Assembly: GCF_900143265.1 (NCBI RefSeq)
Contig: NZ_FRDJ01000007.1
Span: forward strand, 1-64,000
DNA from: Fervidobacterium gondwanense DSM 13020
GTDB lineage: Bacteria; Thermotogota; Thermotogae; Thermotogales; Fervidobacteriaceae
Direction: 5' to 3'
Length of the DNA: 64,000 nt
The notes beneath the pieces were generated by a model that saw nothing but the letters and a program-made list of their open reading frames with translations, searched no databases and was not told the origin of the DNA. This document shows, one piece after another, positions 22,325 through 31,849 of this stretch. Within the stretch, counting starts at the first letter, position 1. The number at the start of each line of letters is the position of its first letter. The translations under genes and the position numbers were made by a program.

Positions 22325-23881
22325 TTATTTCCCTCTATTAAGCATCTTCTCAACAAACGGGTTGTAGTAATACTGTCCTTTTTCGAAAACACCGTCGAGT
22401 CCTTTTCCACCTTTCATCGGTCTCTTTGTGTTCGCAAACACGCCTTTTTCAAGCGATTTGAAGAGCCCGTCTTCACGCATTTTCTCAAGTAGCTCGATAG
22501 CTTGGTCGAGAACTTCCTGCGCTCGTTTCTGAATTATCCCACCGGGTTTGAATATCACTTCGTCACCTAAGTTTTTCATGTTGTTGAATATGTATTTCGC
22601 AGTGTCAATTGCTATATACCTGTCTGACAGGAATGGTGTGTGTATGGCTTCTGTCATCATTCCAAGAAGCTGGATTCCTTGTTTGGTCCAGATACCGATG
22701 ACGTTGAACATAGCATCTTGGACAAGGCCTCTAAATATGTTTCCTGTCATGAATCGTGTCGGCGGCATGTATTTAAGCGGTGCTTTGGGGAAGAGCTCTC
22801 TCGATAACTGTGCCTGAGCAAGTTCGTAGAGAAAACCATTTTCAAGCGATGGATCCATTTCGAAAGCATGTCCAAGTCCCATCTGCTCTTCTGGTATGCC
22901 TGCAAGCAATGCGAGTTGTTCGTTTATGAGTTGTGAGGATATAACCGTGTATCCTTGTTCGTATGCATCAGCCGTCGTGAGATAATTGTCTTCTCCAGTA
23001 TTTATGATTATACCCGCATATCCGAGAATTATCCTTGAGAAGTATTGGTCAACCATCGTCCTTATCATGTTGATGTCCCTGAATAGTATCCCGTACAGTG
23101 CATCGTTGAGCATGACATCGAGCCTTTCAAGCGCGCCAAGTGCCGCAATTTCTGGCATGCACAGTCCTGAACTGTAGTTGGTCTGCCTGATGTATCTTTT
23201 TACTTCTCTTCCTACTTCATCCAATGCTCTTCTCATAATTTTGAAGTTTTCTTGTGTGGCAAACGTACCACCAAAACCTTCAGTTGTTGCTCCGTAAGGT
23301 ACGTAGTCGAGTAAGCTCTGAGCAGTTGACCTGATGACTGCTATTATATCCGCACCTTGCCTTGCAGCTGCTTGTGCTTGTACAACGTCTTCGTATATGT
23401 TTCCAGTTGCGACGATAACGTATACATATGGTTGTGCTGGGTCGCCGAGTTCTTTAAGCATCTTTTCGCGCTCCGCTTTTTTCTCGTCGATTATTTTAAT
23501 GGCTTTATCAGCAAGTCCATCGACGACACCGCGTATATCGTTAATGTCGTGCACTGGAAGTTTTGATAAATCAAGCTTTTCTGATGCAACAGCCTCTGCA
23601 ATTTGTTGAGGTGTCATTCCAGTTTCAAGTATCGCATTCCCTATGTACAGTGCTGCACCATTTTGCAACACGCCTTTTTCTTTGAGGTGATCAACAACAA
23701 CATTCGGTAAAGGTATTCCCTCGTCATTTATGCCATCAATACCAAAAAAGCGGCATATCGTCCTCTCAACACTCACTGTTGAGTACTTCTGGACAAAGTT
23801 CGTAACATCAACAGCGATATCTTTTGCAAGCTCACGTGCTCGCTCAACCTTCTTCGGGTCTATACCGAGTTTGCTTTCCAT
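22325..23881 (-). CDS. kamD: lysine 5,6-aminomutase, alpha subunit
   Basis: The large, TIM-barrel catalytic subunit of 5,6-aminomutase, 518 residues, which is normal for the family. Recognisable blocks are RTICRFFGIDGINDEGIPLPNVVVDHL near the N-terminus, YVPYGATTEGFGGTFATQENF and YSSGLCMPEIAALGALERLDVMLNDALYGILFRDINM. The protein works with KamE and forms 3,5-diaminohexanoate from beta-lysine. GGAGGGG on the minus strand just before the ATG supports the start. Confidence 0.93.
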   Translation of the reverse strand: MESKLGIDPKKVERARELAKDIAVDVTNFVQKYSTVSVERTICRFFGIDGINDEGIPLPNVVVDHLKEKGVLQNGAALYIGNAILETGMTPQQIAEAVASEKLDLSKLPVHDINDIRGVVDGLADKAIKIIDEKKAEREKMLKELGDPAQPYVYVIVATGNIYEDVVQAQAAARQGADIIAVIRSTAQSLLDYVPYGATTEGFGGTFATQENFKIMRRALDEVGREVKRYIRQTNYSSGLCMPEIAALGALERLDVMLNDALYGILFRDINMIRTMVDQYFSRIILGYAGIIINTGEDNYLTTADAYEQGYTVISSQLINEQLALLAGIPEEQMGLGHAFEMDPSLENGFLYELAQAQLSRELFPKAPLKYMPPTRFMTGNIFRGLVQDAMFNVIGIWTKQGIQLLGMMTEAIHTPFLSDRYIAIDTAKYIFNNMKNLGDEVIFKPGGIIQKRAQEVLDQAIELLEKMREDGLFKSLEKGVFANTKRPMKGGKGLDGVFEKGQYYYNPFVEKMLNRGK

Positions 23882-23922
23882 AACGTATCCCCTCCAATCT
23901 TTTGCTAATTTTTCCAGTCTAT

Positions 23923-25401
23923 TTATTTTTTTCTTAAGTTATTTTTCGCTTCATATACTAAATCTTCGCTAATATTCAAAATCTCCATCACTCTCAATGC
24001 TTCCTTTGGAACGGATGTGCCATTGTCCGGAATTAAAGAGTAATCCATCAAATCTTGAATATCTTTCAGCAACAAGTTCGTATTCTGAACAGGCTTTAGT
24101 CCTTTTACTCTGTACCGCCTTTCACATTTTATATCATCAAAATGCGTGACTATCAACGTCCAACAATTTGTGCTGTCAAAGGCTTTTACTATAGCATTCA
24201 CTATTGCTGAGCCTTCGTATGGATTCGTTGTTCGGGCAGGTTCGTCTATGAGAATTAAAGCTTTCCGTTTCTCCTTAGCGATTTTGTAAGCTTCATCTAT
24301 CATGAGAATTTCTGAAGCGAATGAAGATAGCCCGCTCAACGGCTTTTGTGTATCTTCGGTTACCAGAGCTATTGCACTTACAACGGGTAGCACCGAGTTT
24401 TTCGCAGGGACGAAAAACCCGAGCAGAGCCATGTACTCTATCAACGCTACCGTTCTTAAAACTACGCTCTTGCCTGACATGTTTGCACCGACAATCAAGG
24501 TTACGCCTTCTTCTATGGTTACATCAACAGGTTGATAATTTTTTCCTTTTTTTTCAAGCTCATTTCTCAACTGCGGGTTGAACATTCCGGTGATTTTTAT
24601 CTTATCACAATTATCATAGCCGCTCAGGTTCGGCTTTGAAAGGTTCAAATCGTTTGCAAGGCGTGCTTTTGCAAGTATCACATCGAGATACTGTACTTTA
24701 TCTATTGCTTCGCTTAAAGCTTTTGAATAGGTTTTCAGACTCATGCTGATTTTCTCTAATACTTCAGCTTCAAGTTCGTGCTCTCTCTGAGTTAGCTCGA
24801 GCATTTGAGGATTGTCGGATGAATCCGCAAATTTATTAAGCTCTTCTTTCAGAATTGTTCTCTTCTTCTGTCTAATTTCTTTAAGCCTTTCGTCGTAAGC
24901 ATCGTATATATAAAACGTTGGAATCCGCAACCCCTCTGGGTCGAGTATATCTAACGGTTTTGAGAGATCAGGAATATGGAAACGTTGTTCAATTGACAAG
25001 ATTTGTGGTATGCTCTGCGATGCGTTAGAAAAGAGCGCTTCTATTTTCCGTCTCAGGTTTTCGGAGACAATTAGAAAGTTTTTCAGTTCAAAGAGTTCTA
25101 TTTCGTCCAATACATTGCCGTCTGATAATCTTTTGAGCGTATGCGAGATGTCTATAACGCATTCAAGGTCATGCTCAATCTCTTCTATATACTTAGAAAA
25201 AACTGGACTTTTCAATATGCTCAATAACACCTCCGTGTCCTCAAGATGTTGATCAATCTTCTCAGCACTCAATGGTTGGAGGTGTTTAAAATAAATATGC
25301 CCCATGGGTGTTTTAGGAGCAATTTGCTCTTTTATGTATGCAGAACCCGTGAGTCTTTCGAAATCTTCTCTTTTTGAAGGTATAAGCATGATGGTAGACA
25401 T
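23923..25401 (-). CDS. MutS-like ATPase of the aminomutase cluster
   Basis: A 492-residue protein whose C-terminal half is a MutS-type ABC ATPase. Walker A is GANMSGKSVVL (about 301-311) and Walker B is ALILIDEPARTTNP (about 380-395), followed by a conserved GSAIV and VTHFDD. The N-terminal half is helical and lacks the MutS mismatch-recognition domain (no F-x-E motif) and nuclease domains. It is therefore not a normal repair MutS. Similar genes are known from lysine and ornithine 5,6-/4,5-aminomutase clusters, where a role in aminomutase maintenance has been suspected. It sits between kamD and a P-loop protein gene. Confidence 0.78.
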   Translation of the reverse strand: MSTIMLIPSKREDFERLTGSAYIKEQIAPKTPMGHIYFKHLQPLSAEKIDQHLEDTEVLLSILKSPVFSKYIEEIEHDLECVIDISHTLKRLSDGNVLDEIELFELKNFLIVSENLRRKIEALFSNASQSIPQILSIEQRFHIPDLSKPLDILDPEGLRIPTFYIYDAYDERLKEIRQKKRTILKEELNKFADSSDNPQMLELTQREHELEAEVLEKISMSLKTYSKALSEAIDKVQYLDVILAKARLANDLNLSKPNLSGYDNCDKIKITGMFNPQLRNELEKKGKNYQPVDVTIEEGVTLIVGANMSGKSVVLRTVALIEYMALLGFFVPAKNSVLPVVSAIALVTEDTQKPLSGLSSFASEILMIDEAYKIAKEKRKALILIDEPARTTNPYEGSAIVNAIVKAFDSTNCWTLIVTHFDDIKCERRYRVKGLKPVQNTNLLLKDIQDLMDYSLIPDNGTSVPKEALRVMEILNISEDLVYEAKNNLRKK

Positions 25402-25439
25402 TTTTCATTTCCACCTTTTTTCAAATTGATATTATCGTA

Positions 25440-26435
25440 TTATTCCACTTTCCTGACATCAATTATTGGAATATCGATATATTTTTTAAGTTCGGTGATT
25501 ATTTCTTCGGAGTTGAGCATGTAACCTGTTGGCGAAAATGGATTTACTGTGATTCCGATGATGTTTGCTTTCTTGAAGACTCTAATCCTCGGTTTGTATT
25601 TCGTGTACGTTTCATGTGATACGAATATCTTTGTGAAATCCTGAATGATTATCTCTTTATCGTGCAGTACCTTGAGTACATTGTCGGTAAGAGCACCTGG
25701 GATATAGATTCTGTCTATGTTTTTTATATCCATTTCCCTTAATTTGCTCAAGTGAAGCGCAGACTGAACCTTTGCATCTTTCCATTCGCCACCGCTATAA
25801 ACCATTATATTCTCTGCTTTTGAGAGCATTTGATATTCGCTATCCTCTATTTCAGGCAACATACATAAAGAATACACATATCTTGTATGTCGAATAATTT
25901 CTGACTTGTTGAGTGAATATGCAGCACCGGTAGCTAAGATAATACCCTCTGCGATAAACGGTGAAGCTTGGCTGAAACGAGAGAGCGCACCGTCGATAAT
26001 CACAATGTCTGCATATGCACTAAGAAGCCGAGTAATTCTCTTCATCCAGTCAGTTGATGGAGGACCTGATAGGATAACTCTTCCCGGTTCGAGTGCCCGC
26101 GCGATTATCAATCGTCCTGTTGATGTATGTTCTTTTGAAACGTGAAGAATTTCCGAGAGGATTCTCTTTCGTTTGAAGAATACGTCAGTTGTTGTATATA
26201 CGAAATCCAAATCAACATGCACGGATGGTTTAAGAGTACCGTAGACCAAATCTTTCTCTTCACCATCCGTGCCTATAGATGTTAATGCTACCTTTCTTAA
26301 ATGCTTAATTTTACTAACTATGTAATTCAACGTCTCTGTTTTTCCGGTGTTCTTTTCTATACCGATTATCGCAATTACCTTATTTTTGACAATTTTGTCA
26401 ACAAGAGTGCTTACACCATCAAGCAAATTCATCAA
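25440..26435 (-). CDS. P-loop nucleotide-binding protein of the aminomutase cluster
   Basis: A 331-residue protein with an N-terminal Walker A (IIGIEKNTGKTETLN, about 22-36). A Walker B-like stretch ADIVIIDGALSRFSQ lies near 140, an architecture like nucleotide-dependent maturation or chaperone proteins of the SIMIBI class. No membrane segments or signal peptide. Its gene overlaps the MaoC gene by four bases and is followed by the MutS-like gene. Genes of this kind accompany kamDE in lysine-fermenting bacteria. A role in loading or reactivating the B12-dependent mutase is an inference from context. Confidence 0.7.
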   Translation of the reverse strand: MMNLLDGVSTLVDKIVKNKVIAIIGIEKNTGKTETLNYIVSKIKHLRKVALTSIGTDGEEKDLVYGTLKPSVHVDLDFVYTTTDVFFKRKRILSEILHVSKEHTSTGRLIIARALEPGRVILSGPPSTDWMKRITRLLSAYADIVIIDGALSRFSQASPFIAEGIILATGAAYSLNKSEIIRHTRYVYSLCMLPEIEDSEYQMLSKAENIMVYSGGEWKDAKVQSALHLSKLREMDIKNIDRIYIPGALTDNVLKVLHDKEIIIQDFTKIFVSHETYTKYKPRIRVFKKANIIGITVNPFSPTGYMLNSEEIITELKKYIDIPIIDVRKVE

Positions 26436-26836
26436 ACTTTGACCAGCGCCTCACCTTCGATTGCATATTCGCCGTTTTCTTTTACAACAAGAGTGTCCAT
26501 CAAAACGCGTCTCTTATCTTTATCTATCTCCTTCACGACGAGCTTTACGGTGACTTCTTCACCAACGTATACTGGGCGCTTAAATTTGGCATTCTGCATT
26601 AGATATATCGTGCCTGCACCTGGGAATTCAGTTCCAAGCACAGATGATATGATTCCGAGTGAAAGAATTCCATGAGCTATCCTTCCGCCGAATATCGTGT
26701 TCTTTGCGAAGTCTTCATCCAGATGTACAGGGTTCTTGTCACCTGTTGCCTCTGCGAAGAGCTTTACCATCTCGTCTGTGACTATCTTCTTTACTTCATA
26801 CACTTGTCCAACGTAGAGTTTTTCAATGTCAACCAT
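26432..26836 (-). CDS. MaoC-family (R)-specific enoyl-CoA hydratase-like protein
   Basis: A 134-residue single hot-dog domain protein. The hydratase-2 motif is present: ATGDKNPVHLDEDFAKNTIFGGRIAHGIL, with the Asp/His catalytic dyad, as in PhaJ. Such enzymes hydrate crotonyl-CoA to (R)-3-hydroxybutyryl-CoA. The lysine pathway encoded here makes crotonyl-CoA, so this is a plausible substrate. The start lies four bases after the kamA stop, and the 3' end overlaps the next gene by four bases. It is firmly embedded in the operon. Confidence 0.82.
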   Translation of the reverse strand: MVDIEKLYVGQVYEVKKIVTDEMVKLFAEATGDKNPVHLDEDFAKNTIFGGRIAHGILSLGIISSVLGTEFPGAGTIYLMQNAKFKRPVYVGEEVTVKLVVKEIDKDKRRVLMDTLVVKENGEYAIEGEALVKV

Positions 26837-26840
26837 ATTC

Positions 26841-28115
26841 TCATTCCCTTCTCATCTTTTTCTCTTTCCACTCTTTGATTCTATCGTGCCTTTCAAGATG
26901 AGCTGGTTCTATGCTGATTTTCTTGTCAGTAAATAGGCTTGCAACACCAGAGAATTTGTACTTTTCCCTGTATTCGGAATCATCAACATCGCTTGTTATG
27001 TCTTCAGGTTCATGATAAGCAACAATTACGCCTTCGTAGTTTCTAAGAATGACTGTGTGGTCAGACATAGATATTACGTAGTTCGGCATTACCCTTATTT
27101 TTCCACCGCCGGCTGGTGCATCAACAACAAACCATGGAACAGCAAATCCAGATGTGTGTCCAATGAGAGCTTCCATTATTTCAAGCCCTTTCTTAACAGA
27201 AGTTCTGAAATGGCTCAAGCCCATGGAAAGGTCGCATTGGTAAATGTAGTAAGGTCTCACACGTATTTTCACAAGCTGGTGCATGAGTTCCATCATTATG
27301 TAAGGGCTATCGTTAATACCTCTGAGTAGAACTGATTGATTACCGAGAGGTATACCCGCATCTGCGAGCATTTCACACGCTCTCGTTGATTCTGGAGTAA
27401 CTTCCTTAGGATGATTGAAGTGCGTGTTTATCCATATTGGATGATATTTCTTGAGCATATTAGTCAACTCTGGTGTAATCATCTGAGGCAAAACAACAGG
27501 TGTCCTTGTACCGATTCGGATTACTTCAACATGCTTTATCTTCCTCAATTCTTTGAGTATATACTCGAGCATTTCAACACCAACAAGTAGTCCGTCTCCG
27601 CCAGATATAAGGACATCTCTTACTTGCGGTGTTTCCCTTACGTATTCAATCATCGCATCAATTTCTTGCTTTGTTCTTGACCTGTCGTGTTGACCTGCGA
27701 ATCTTCTTCTTGTACAGTGCCTACAGTACATTGAACACATGTCGGTAACGAGCATGAGTACCCTGTCTGGATATCTGTGCGTTAGTCCAGGCACAGGTGA
27801 ATCTTCATCTTCATGAAGCGGGTCCATCATGTCCCATTGGGACGTGAAAAGTTCTTTGACAGTTGGAACAGCCTGCCTTCTTATTGGACATTTTGGATCA
27901 TTTGGATCCATCAAGCTTGCATAGTACGGTGTGATAGCCATTCTAAGCGTCTTTAAGGCGTTCCTAACGCCTTCCTCTTCTTCTGGTGTTAGGTTTATAA
28001 CCTGCTTAAGCGTGTCAACATCCATTATTCGGTTTCTTATCTGCCACTTCCAGTCGTTCCATTCTTCTTCTGTCACGTTTTTCCAAAGTGGAATGTCTTT
28101 AAAGTATCTTGCCAT
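26841..28115 (-). CDS. kamA: L-lysine 2,3-aminomutase (radical SAM)
   Basis: It catalyses the first pathway step, L-lysine to L-beta-lysine, using a [4Fe-4S] cluster, S-adenosylmethionine and PLP. The radical SAM motif is [13 protein letters not shown] (about 131-143). [11 protein letters not shown] follows, and the PLP-lysine region is [17 protein letters not shown] (about 331-347). The C-terminal zinc-site region of the clostridial enzyme is not obvious here. At 424 residues it matches family length. AGGAGGC precedes the ATG. It lies between kdd and the MaoC gene. Confidence 0.95.
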   Translation of the reverse strand: MARYFKDIPLWKNVTEEEWNDWKWQIRNRIMDVDTLKQVINLTPEEEEGVRNALKTLRMAITPYYASLMDPNDPKCPIRRQAVPTVKELFTSQWDMMDPLHEDEDSPVPGLTHRYPDRVLMLVTDMCSMYCRHCTRRRFAGQHDRSRTKQEIDAMIEYVRETPQVRDVLISGGDGLLVGVEMLEYILKELRKIKHVEVIRIGTRTPVVLPQMITPELTNMLKKYHPIWINTHFNHPKEVTPESTRACEMLADAGIPLGNQSVLLRGINDSPYIMMELMHQLVKIRVRPYYIYQCDLSMGLSHFRTSVKKGLEIMEALIGHTSGFAVPWFVVDAPAGGGKIRVMPNYVISMSDHTVILRNYEGVIVAYHEPEDITSDVDDSEYREKYKFSGVASLFTDKKISIEPAHLERHDRIKEWKEKKMRRE

Positions 28116-28135
28116 ACTTCAGCCTCCTCAACCGC

Positions 28136-29173
28136 TCAAATATACAGTTTCTCAAACAATTCTCTAATCTCTTTAGATTCTCTCAATATGTTCAGGGCTA
28201 CTTCCGCATGTCCCTTCGTGTATCCGTTTCCAATAATCATCGTCACGTCTTTGCCAACACCCTCAGCACCGAGTGCGGCCCTTGTAAATGAAGTTGCCAT
28301 GCTGAAGAAGTAGACTGTCCCCTCGTCTTTTGTAATTAAAATCGAGGACATTTCTGTGGCTGGAACGTTTACGTTGTTTATCACCACATCGCAGTAACTT
28401 CCACCTGTCACTTCCATCACTTTTTGGTACACTTCAACTGGTTTTGTCGCATCGGCAATTATAACGTGATGAGCTAATTTTAGTTCTTCTATGCGCTTAG
28501 CATTTTCAGGTGAATATTCTACGACTATTACTTTTCCATCTTTCCCAACCGCTTTCATTGCCTCGTAAGCGCAGAGAACTCCAGATTTTCCACCGCCACC
28601 GATGATACATACCGTCATTCCAGGCTTTACAAGTTTCTGCGTCTGCGCAGGGGCACCTGCGACATCAAGGACAGCCAATGCGAGCTTTTCTGGTATATCA
28701 TTGGGTAGTTTTGCGTATATTCCACTCTCAAAGAGTATCGCTTTACCTTCTATGTCAACCTGATCAGTTTCAACGTTAACTTTCAAGATTTTGTCAATTC
28801 TCAGAGGTGTAAGTGATAGCGAGACAAGTGTTGCTATCTTGTCTCCAACTTTGAGGTCCGTTGGAAAATCTGGTCCGATTTCTTCGATAACGCCTATAAG
28901 CATTCCTCCAGAACCTGTTACTGGGTTCTGCAGTTTTCCTCTATCAGCTACGATCTTTAATATTGTATCCTTTATGCATTCAACGTTCCCATGGCAAGAT
29001 TCTTCGATTTGTGTGAAACTTGCGGAATCTACATTCAAGGTTTTCACATCGATGAGCATTTCATTAGTATAAATTTCCATGGTGTTATCGATTTTCGTAG
29101 CGGCTTGTGGCAATGTTCCTTTTGGTTCTATAACCCTGTGTGTTCCAAACGGGCATCCCTTTATGCTTTTCAT
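28136..29173 (-). CDS. kdd: L-erythro-3,5-diaminohexanoate dehydrogenase
   Basis: It oxidises 3,5-diaminohexanoate to 5-amino-3-oxohexanoate with NAD(P)+, releasing ammonia. The 345-residue protein has a zinc-less MDR-like fold. The N-terminus KGCPFGTHRVIEPKGTLPQAA is characteristic of Kdd. The dinucleotide motif is VCIIGGGGKSG (about 188-198), followed by VVEYSPENAKR, where the Glu suggests NAD preference. Identification is reinforced by direct neighbours kce and kamA. Confidence 0.93.
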   Translation of the reverse strand: MKSIKGCPFGTHRVIEPKGTLPQAATKIDNTMEIYTNEMLIDVKTLNVDSASFTQIEESCHGNVECIKDTILKIVADRGKLQNPVTGSGGMLIGVIEEIGPDFPTDLKVGDKIATLVSLSLTPLRIDKILKVNVETDQVDIEGKAILFESGIYAKLPNDIPEKLALAVLDVAGAPAQTQKLVKPGMTVCIIGGGGKSGVLCAYEAMKAVGKDGKVIVVEYSPENAKRIEELKLAHHVIIADATKPVEVYQKVMEVTGGSYCDVVINNVNVPATEMSSILITKDEGTVYFFSMATSFTRAALGAEGVGKDVTMIIGNGYTKGHAEVALNILRESKEIRELFEKLYI

Positions 29174-29197
29174 GTCTTTACCTCCTCATTTGGCGAT

Positions 29198-30013
29198 TCA
29201 TTTGGTAATTCCAAGAATTTTCCTTGCTTCCTGCGGTGTTGCAATTTCCCTTCCGACTTCTTTTGCAATCCTCACTACTCTCTCAACAAGCTGTGCGTTG
29301 CTTGTAGCGAGTTCGCCTTTTCTGTAGTAGATATTGTCCTCAAAACCAACTCTAACGTGTCCACCCATAAGTATTGAATGTACTGCTAAAGGAAGTTCGT
29401 ATCTGCCTATTCCTGCGACTGACCAGGTGCACCCGGCAGGTAGTTTATGCACCAAAAACACTAAATCTTCGATGTTACCAGTCATCGCACCAGGGACTCC
29501 GAGAACGAAGTCAAAATGAAGAGGTAATTCTAATAATCCTTTTTTTACAAGTCTCAAGGCATTTTCTATCATTCCCGGTTCGAAGACTTCAATCTCTGGT
29601 CTTATTCCAAGCTCTTTCATTCTTTTGGCGAGCAATTCCATAAAAGAAGGTGAGTTCATAAACACGTCGTCACCAAAGTTACAAGAACCGGCAGATAACG
29701 TCGCCATTTCTGGCAAGGCATCGAGGCACTGTATTCTCTCTTCAGGTTTGTGCCAGACTGCTCCGCCTGTTGAGAATTGGATTATAATGTCGCACTTCTC
29801 CTGTATTTTCTTCTTTATCTCAGCGTACACTTCTTTAGATTGCGTTGGCGTGCCGTCCGGCATTCTTGCGTGTATATGTGCAATCGATGCACCCGCTTGC
29901 CAGCATCTGTATACTTCCTGTGCTATTTCATCGGGCGTTACCGGAAGATTTGGCTGTTGCTGCTTTGTTACCTCAGCACCGGTAACAGCAACCGTGATTA
30001 TCAGCTTTTCCAT
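29198..30013 (-). CDS. kce: 3-keto-5-aminohexanoate cleavage enzyme
   Basis: A BKACE-family zinc enzyme that reacts 5-amino-3-oxohexanoate with acetyl-CoA to give acetoacetate and 3-aminobutyryl-CoA. The start MEKLIITVAVTGAEVTKQQQPNLPVTPDEIA and the zinc ligands in IAHIHAR are diagnostic. QFSTGG, GSCNFG and MGGHVRVGFEDN are further BKACE motifs. The start is set at 30013, where GAGGTGAAAATT precedes the ATG; an in-frame ATG at 30145 would add 44 unrelated residues. Length is 271 residues, normal. Confidence 0.94.
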   Translation of the reverse strand: MEKLIITVAVTGAEVTKQQQPNLPVTPDEIAQEVYRCWQAGASIAHIHARMPDGTPTQSKEVYAEIKKKIQEKCDIIIQFSTGGAVWHKPEERIQCLDALPEMATLSAGSCNFGDDVFMNSPSFMELLAKRMKELGIRPEIEVFEPGMIENALRLVKKGLLELPLHFDFVLGVPGAMTGNIEDLVFLVHKLPAGCTWSVAGIGRYELPLAVHSILMGGHVRVGFEDNIYYRKGELATSNAQLVERVVRIAKEVGREIATPQEARKILGITK

Positions 30014-30044
30014 AATTTTCACCTCACAATATGAACAGTTAAAA

Positions 30045-30449
30045 CTATTGTTCTTCGTGTTTGTACCTTTGCTTATCTTTAGGAACAACGCAAGTACCAC
30101 TTGCTCTGCACACAAGAATTGGTTCTTCCAAAACCTCGGCTGCACTATCGTTTATGTCAGGTCTCGACCTTATCACTTTGTAAGCTTCAAATTTCATCTT
30201 TCGCGAAGTTCTACCTACTTCGATGATTTCACCACGTGCTTCTATGTAATCTCCCGCATAAACTGGTGCGAGGAATTCCACACTGTCGTATGCCCTGAAA
30301 AGTCCCTCGTCCCCATCGAATCTAATCAATAATTCAGTAGCAACATCTCCAAAGAGCTGGAGCATCTTCGCACCGTCTACAAGATTTCCGCCATAATGAG
30401 CATCTGCTTGGCTCATTCGAACCCTAATGATTGCTTTTGGCAAATCCAT
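30045..30449 (-). CDS. kal: 3-aminobutyryl-CoA ammonia-lyase
   Basis: A 134-residue hot-dog-fold protein that eliminates ammonia from 3-aminobutyryl-CoA to give crotonyl-CoA. [33 protein letters not shown] at the N-terminus and [20 protein letters not shown] are characteristic of Kal. It belongs to the same fold as acyl-CoA thioesterases, which is the main alternative. Placement between kce and the CoA-transferase genes makes Kal much more likely. Confidence 0.92.
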   Translation of the reverse strand: MDLPKAIIRVRMSQADAHYGGNLVDGAKMLQLFGDVATELLIRFDGDEGLFRAYDSVEFLAPVYAGDYIEARGEIIEVGRTSRKMKFEAYKVIRSRPDINDSAAEVLEEPILVCRASGTCVVPKDKQRYKHEEQ

Positions 30450-30479
30450 ACATATTGCCCCCTAATTTTGGATTTCTTT

Positions 30480-31130
30480 TTAGAATTTCTTAAGATCTTT
30501 CGATACGATTAATCTTGCTTCTGTGAGTTTCAAAACTTCTTCAAGTGTTGTTTCTTCTGCAATTTCTTCCAAGACAAGTCCCTCGTCTGTTGGTCTTATA
30601 ACGGCAAGTTCTGTCACTATTAAGTCAACTCTCCTAACTGATGTGAGAGGAAGCGTGCATTTTTTCAATATTTTCGGTTCCCCCTTTGCCGTATGGGTCA
30701 TCGCTACTATTACCTTCTTTGCACCTGTTACAAGGTCCATTGCACCGCCCATACCCGGTATCATCTTACCAGGAATCATCCAGTTTGCGAGGTGTCCTTC
30801 CTCATCAACCTGCAATCCACCAAGCACAGTTACGTCCAAATGCCCACCGCGGATAATTGCAAATGAAAATGCGCTGTCAAAGGTCATAGCTCCTGGGAGT
30901 GCTGTAATAAACCCCGCACCCGCATTCGTCAAGTCTTTATTCTCAAATCCTTTCTCCGGTTCAGGACCCATTCCGATTATTCCGTTTTCACTTTGGAAGA
31001 AGACGTGTACACCCTTTGGTATGTAATTCGCCACCAACGTTGGCAAACCAATTCCTAAATTTACAAGGTCTCCTTCTGAAAGTTCCATGGCAACTCTCTT
31101 AGCAATCTTTTCTTTTGGATCTACTGGCAT
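30480..31130 (-). CDS. atoA: 3-oxoacid/butyrate-acetoacetate CoA-transferase, beta subunit
   Basis: The beta subunit of a class I CoA-transferase, 216 residues. The catalytic glutamate lies in [11 protein letters not shown] (about 45-55), in the S-ENG motif. [23 protein letters not shown] and [18 protein letters not shown] are family blocks. In lysine fermentation the enzyme moves CoA from butyryl-CoA to acetoacetate, giving butyrate and acetoacetyl-CoA. The gene starts one base after the alpha-subunit stop, so translation is coupled. Confidence 0.9.
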   Translation of the reverse strand: MPVDPKEKIAKRVAMELSEGDLVNLGIGLPTLVANYIPKGVHVFFQSENGIIGMGPEPEKGFENKDLTNAGAGFITALPGAMTFDSAFSFAIIRGGHLDVTVLGGLQVDEEGHLANWMIPGKMIPGMGGAMDLVTGAKKVIVAMTHTAKGEPKILKKCTLPLTSVRRVDLIVTELAVIRPTDEGLVLEEIAEETTLEEVLKLTEARLIVSKDLKKF

Positions 31131-31131
31131 A

Positions 31132-31785
31132 TCACTTCACCCCCGATACTACGACATAGTCAACAAGTACACCTGGTGTTTTGACCTCATCAGGTGGAAT
31201 CGAACCTACCGGGACTATCTCTTCAACTTCAACGATAACAATCTCTGCCGCGAGTGCCATAAGTGGGTTGAAATTGGTTGCGGTAAGGTTGTAGACGAGA
31301 TTTCCATAATAATCGCACTTCTTTGCCTTTATCAATGCAACATCAGCTTTGAGCGGCAATTCGAGCAGATATTTCTTACCCTCTATCTCTATGACCTGCT
31401 TTCCATTCTCAACAATAGTTCCAACACCTGTTGGAGTCAGAATTCCACCAAGACCTGCACCACCAGCGCGCACACGTTCAGCCAATGTGCCCTGTGGTAC
31501 GAGTTCTACTTCCAACTCTCCAGCGATCATCTGTCGTTGCGTTTCTGGGTTAGTTCCGATGTGTGAGACTATGACCTTCTTGCACAGTTTATTCTTTACG
31601 AGCTTGCCAACGCCTCTGTCTTCAAATGCCGTGTCGTTTGCTATAACGGTCAACTCTCCAATCTTCTTCTCGACAACTTTATCGATTATCCCTTCAGGTG
31701 TTCCAACACCTAAGAATCCACCTATCATCACTGTAGAACCAGGCTTTATATATTCAACTGCTTCATCGAACGATATGATTTTCAA
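31132..31785 (-). CDS. atoD: 3-oxoacid/butyrate-acetoacetate CoA-transferase, alpha subunit
   Basis: The alpha subunit of the CoA-transferase and first gene of the lysine operon, 217 residues. It begins [34 protein letters not shown], with the glycine-rich CoA-binding GGF-G motif. [13 protein letters not shown] and [16 protein letters not shown] are class I signatures. It pairs with the next gene product. The exact acyl-CoA substrate cannot be told from sequence; butyryl-CoA/acetoacetate is inferred from the pathway. GGGGGAA precedes the ATG. Confidence 0.9.
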   Translation of the reverse strand: MKIISFDEAVEYIKPGSTVMIGGFLGVGTPEGIIDKVVEKKIGELTVIANDTAFEDRGVGKLVKNKLCKKVIVSHIGTNPETQRQMIAGELEVELVPQGTLAERVRAGGAGLGGILTPTGVGTIVENGKQVIEIEGKKYLLELPLKADVALIKAKKCDYYGNLVYNLTATNFNPLMALAAEIVIVEVEEIVPVGSIPPDEVKTPGVLVDYVVVSGVK

Positions 31786-31840
31786 ACCAATTCCCCCTTT
31801 CTTTGACTAAGGTCTCGCAAATATGTACTTATCCATTATC

Positions 31841-31849
31841 AGTATATCA
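31841..31849 (-). promoter_or_regulatory. candidate promoter of the lysine fermentation operon
   Basis: On the minus strand TGATATACT, an extended -10 element, lies 56 bases before atoD. No clear -35 was found at the right spacing. No obvious operator was found, so how lysine controls the operon is not visible. Confidence 0.45.

Noticed and set aside
23923-25401. Calling the MutS-like gene a DNA mismatch repair mutS
   Set aside because: It lacks the mismatch-recognition and connector domains, is half the usual length, and lies in a metabolic operon.
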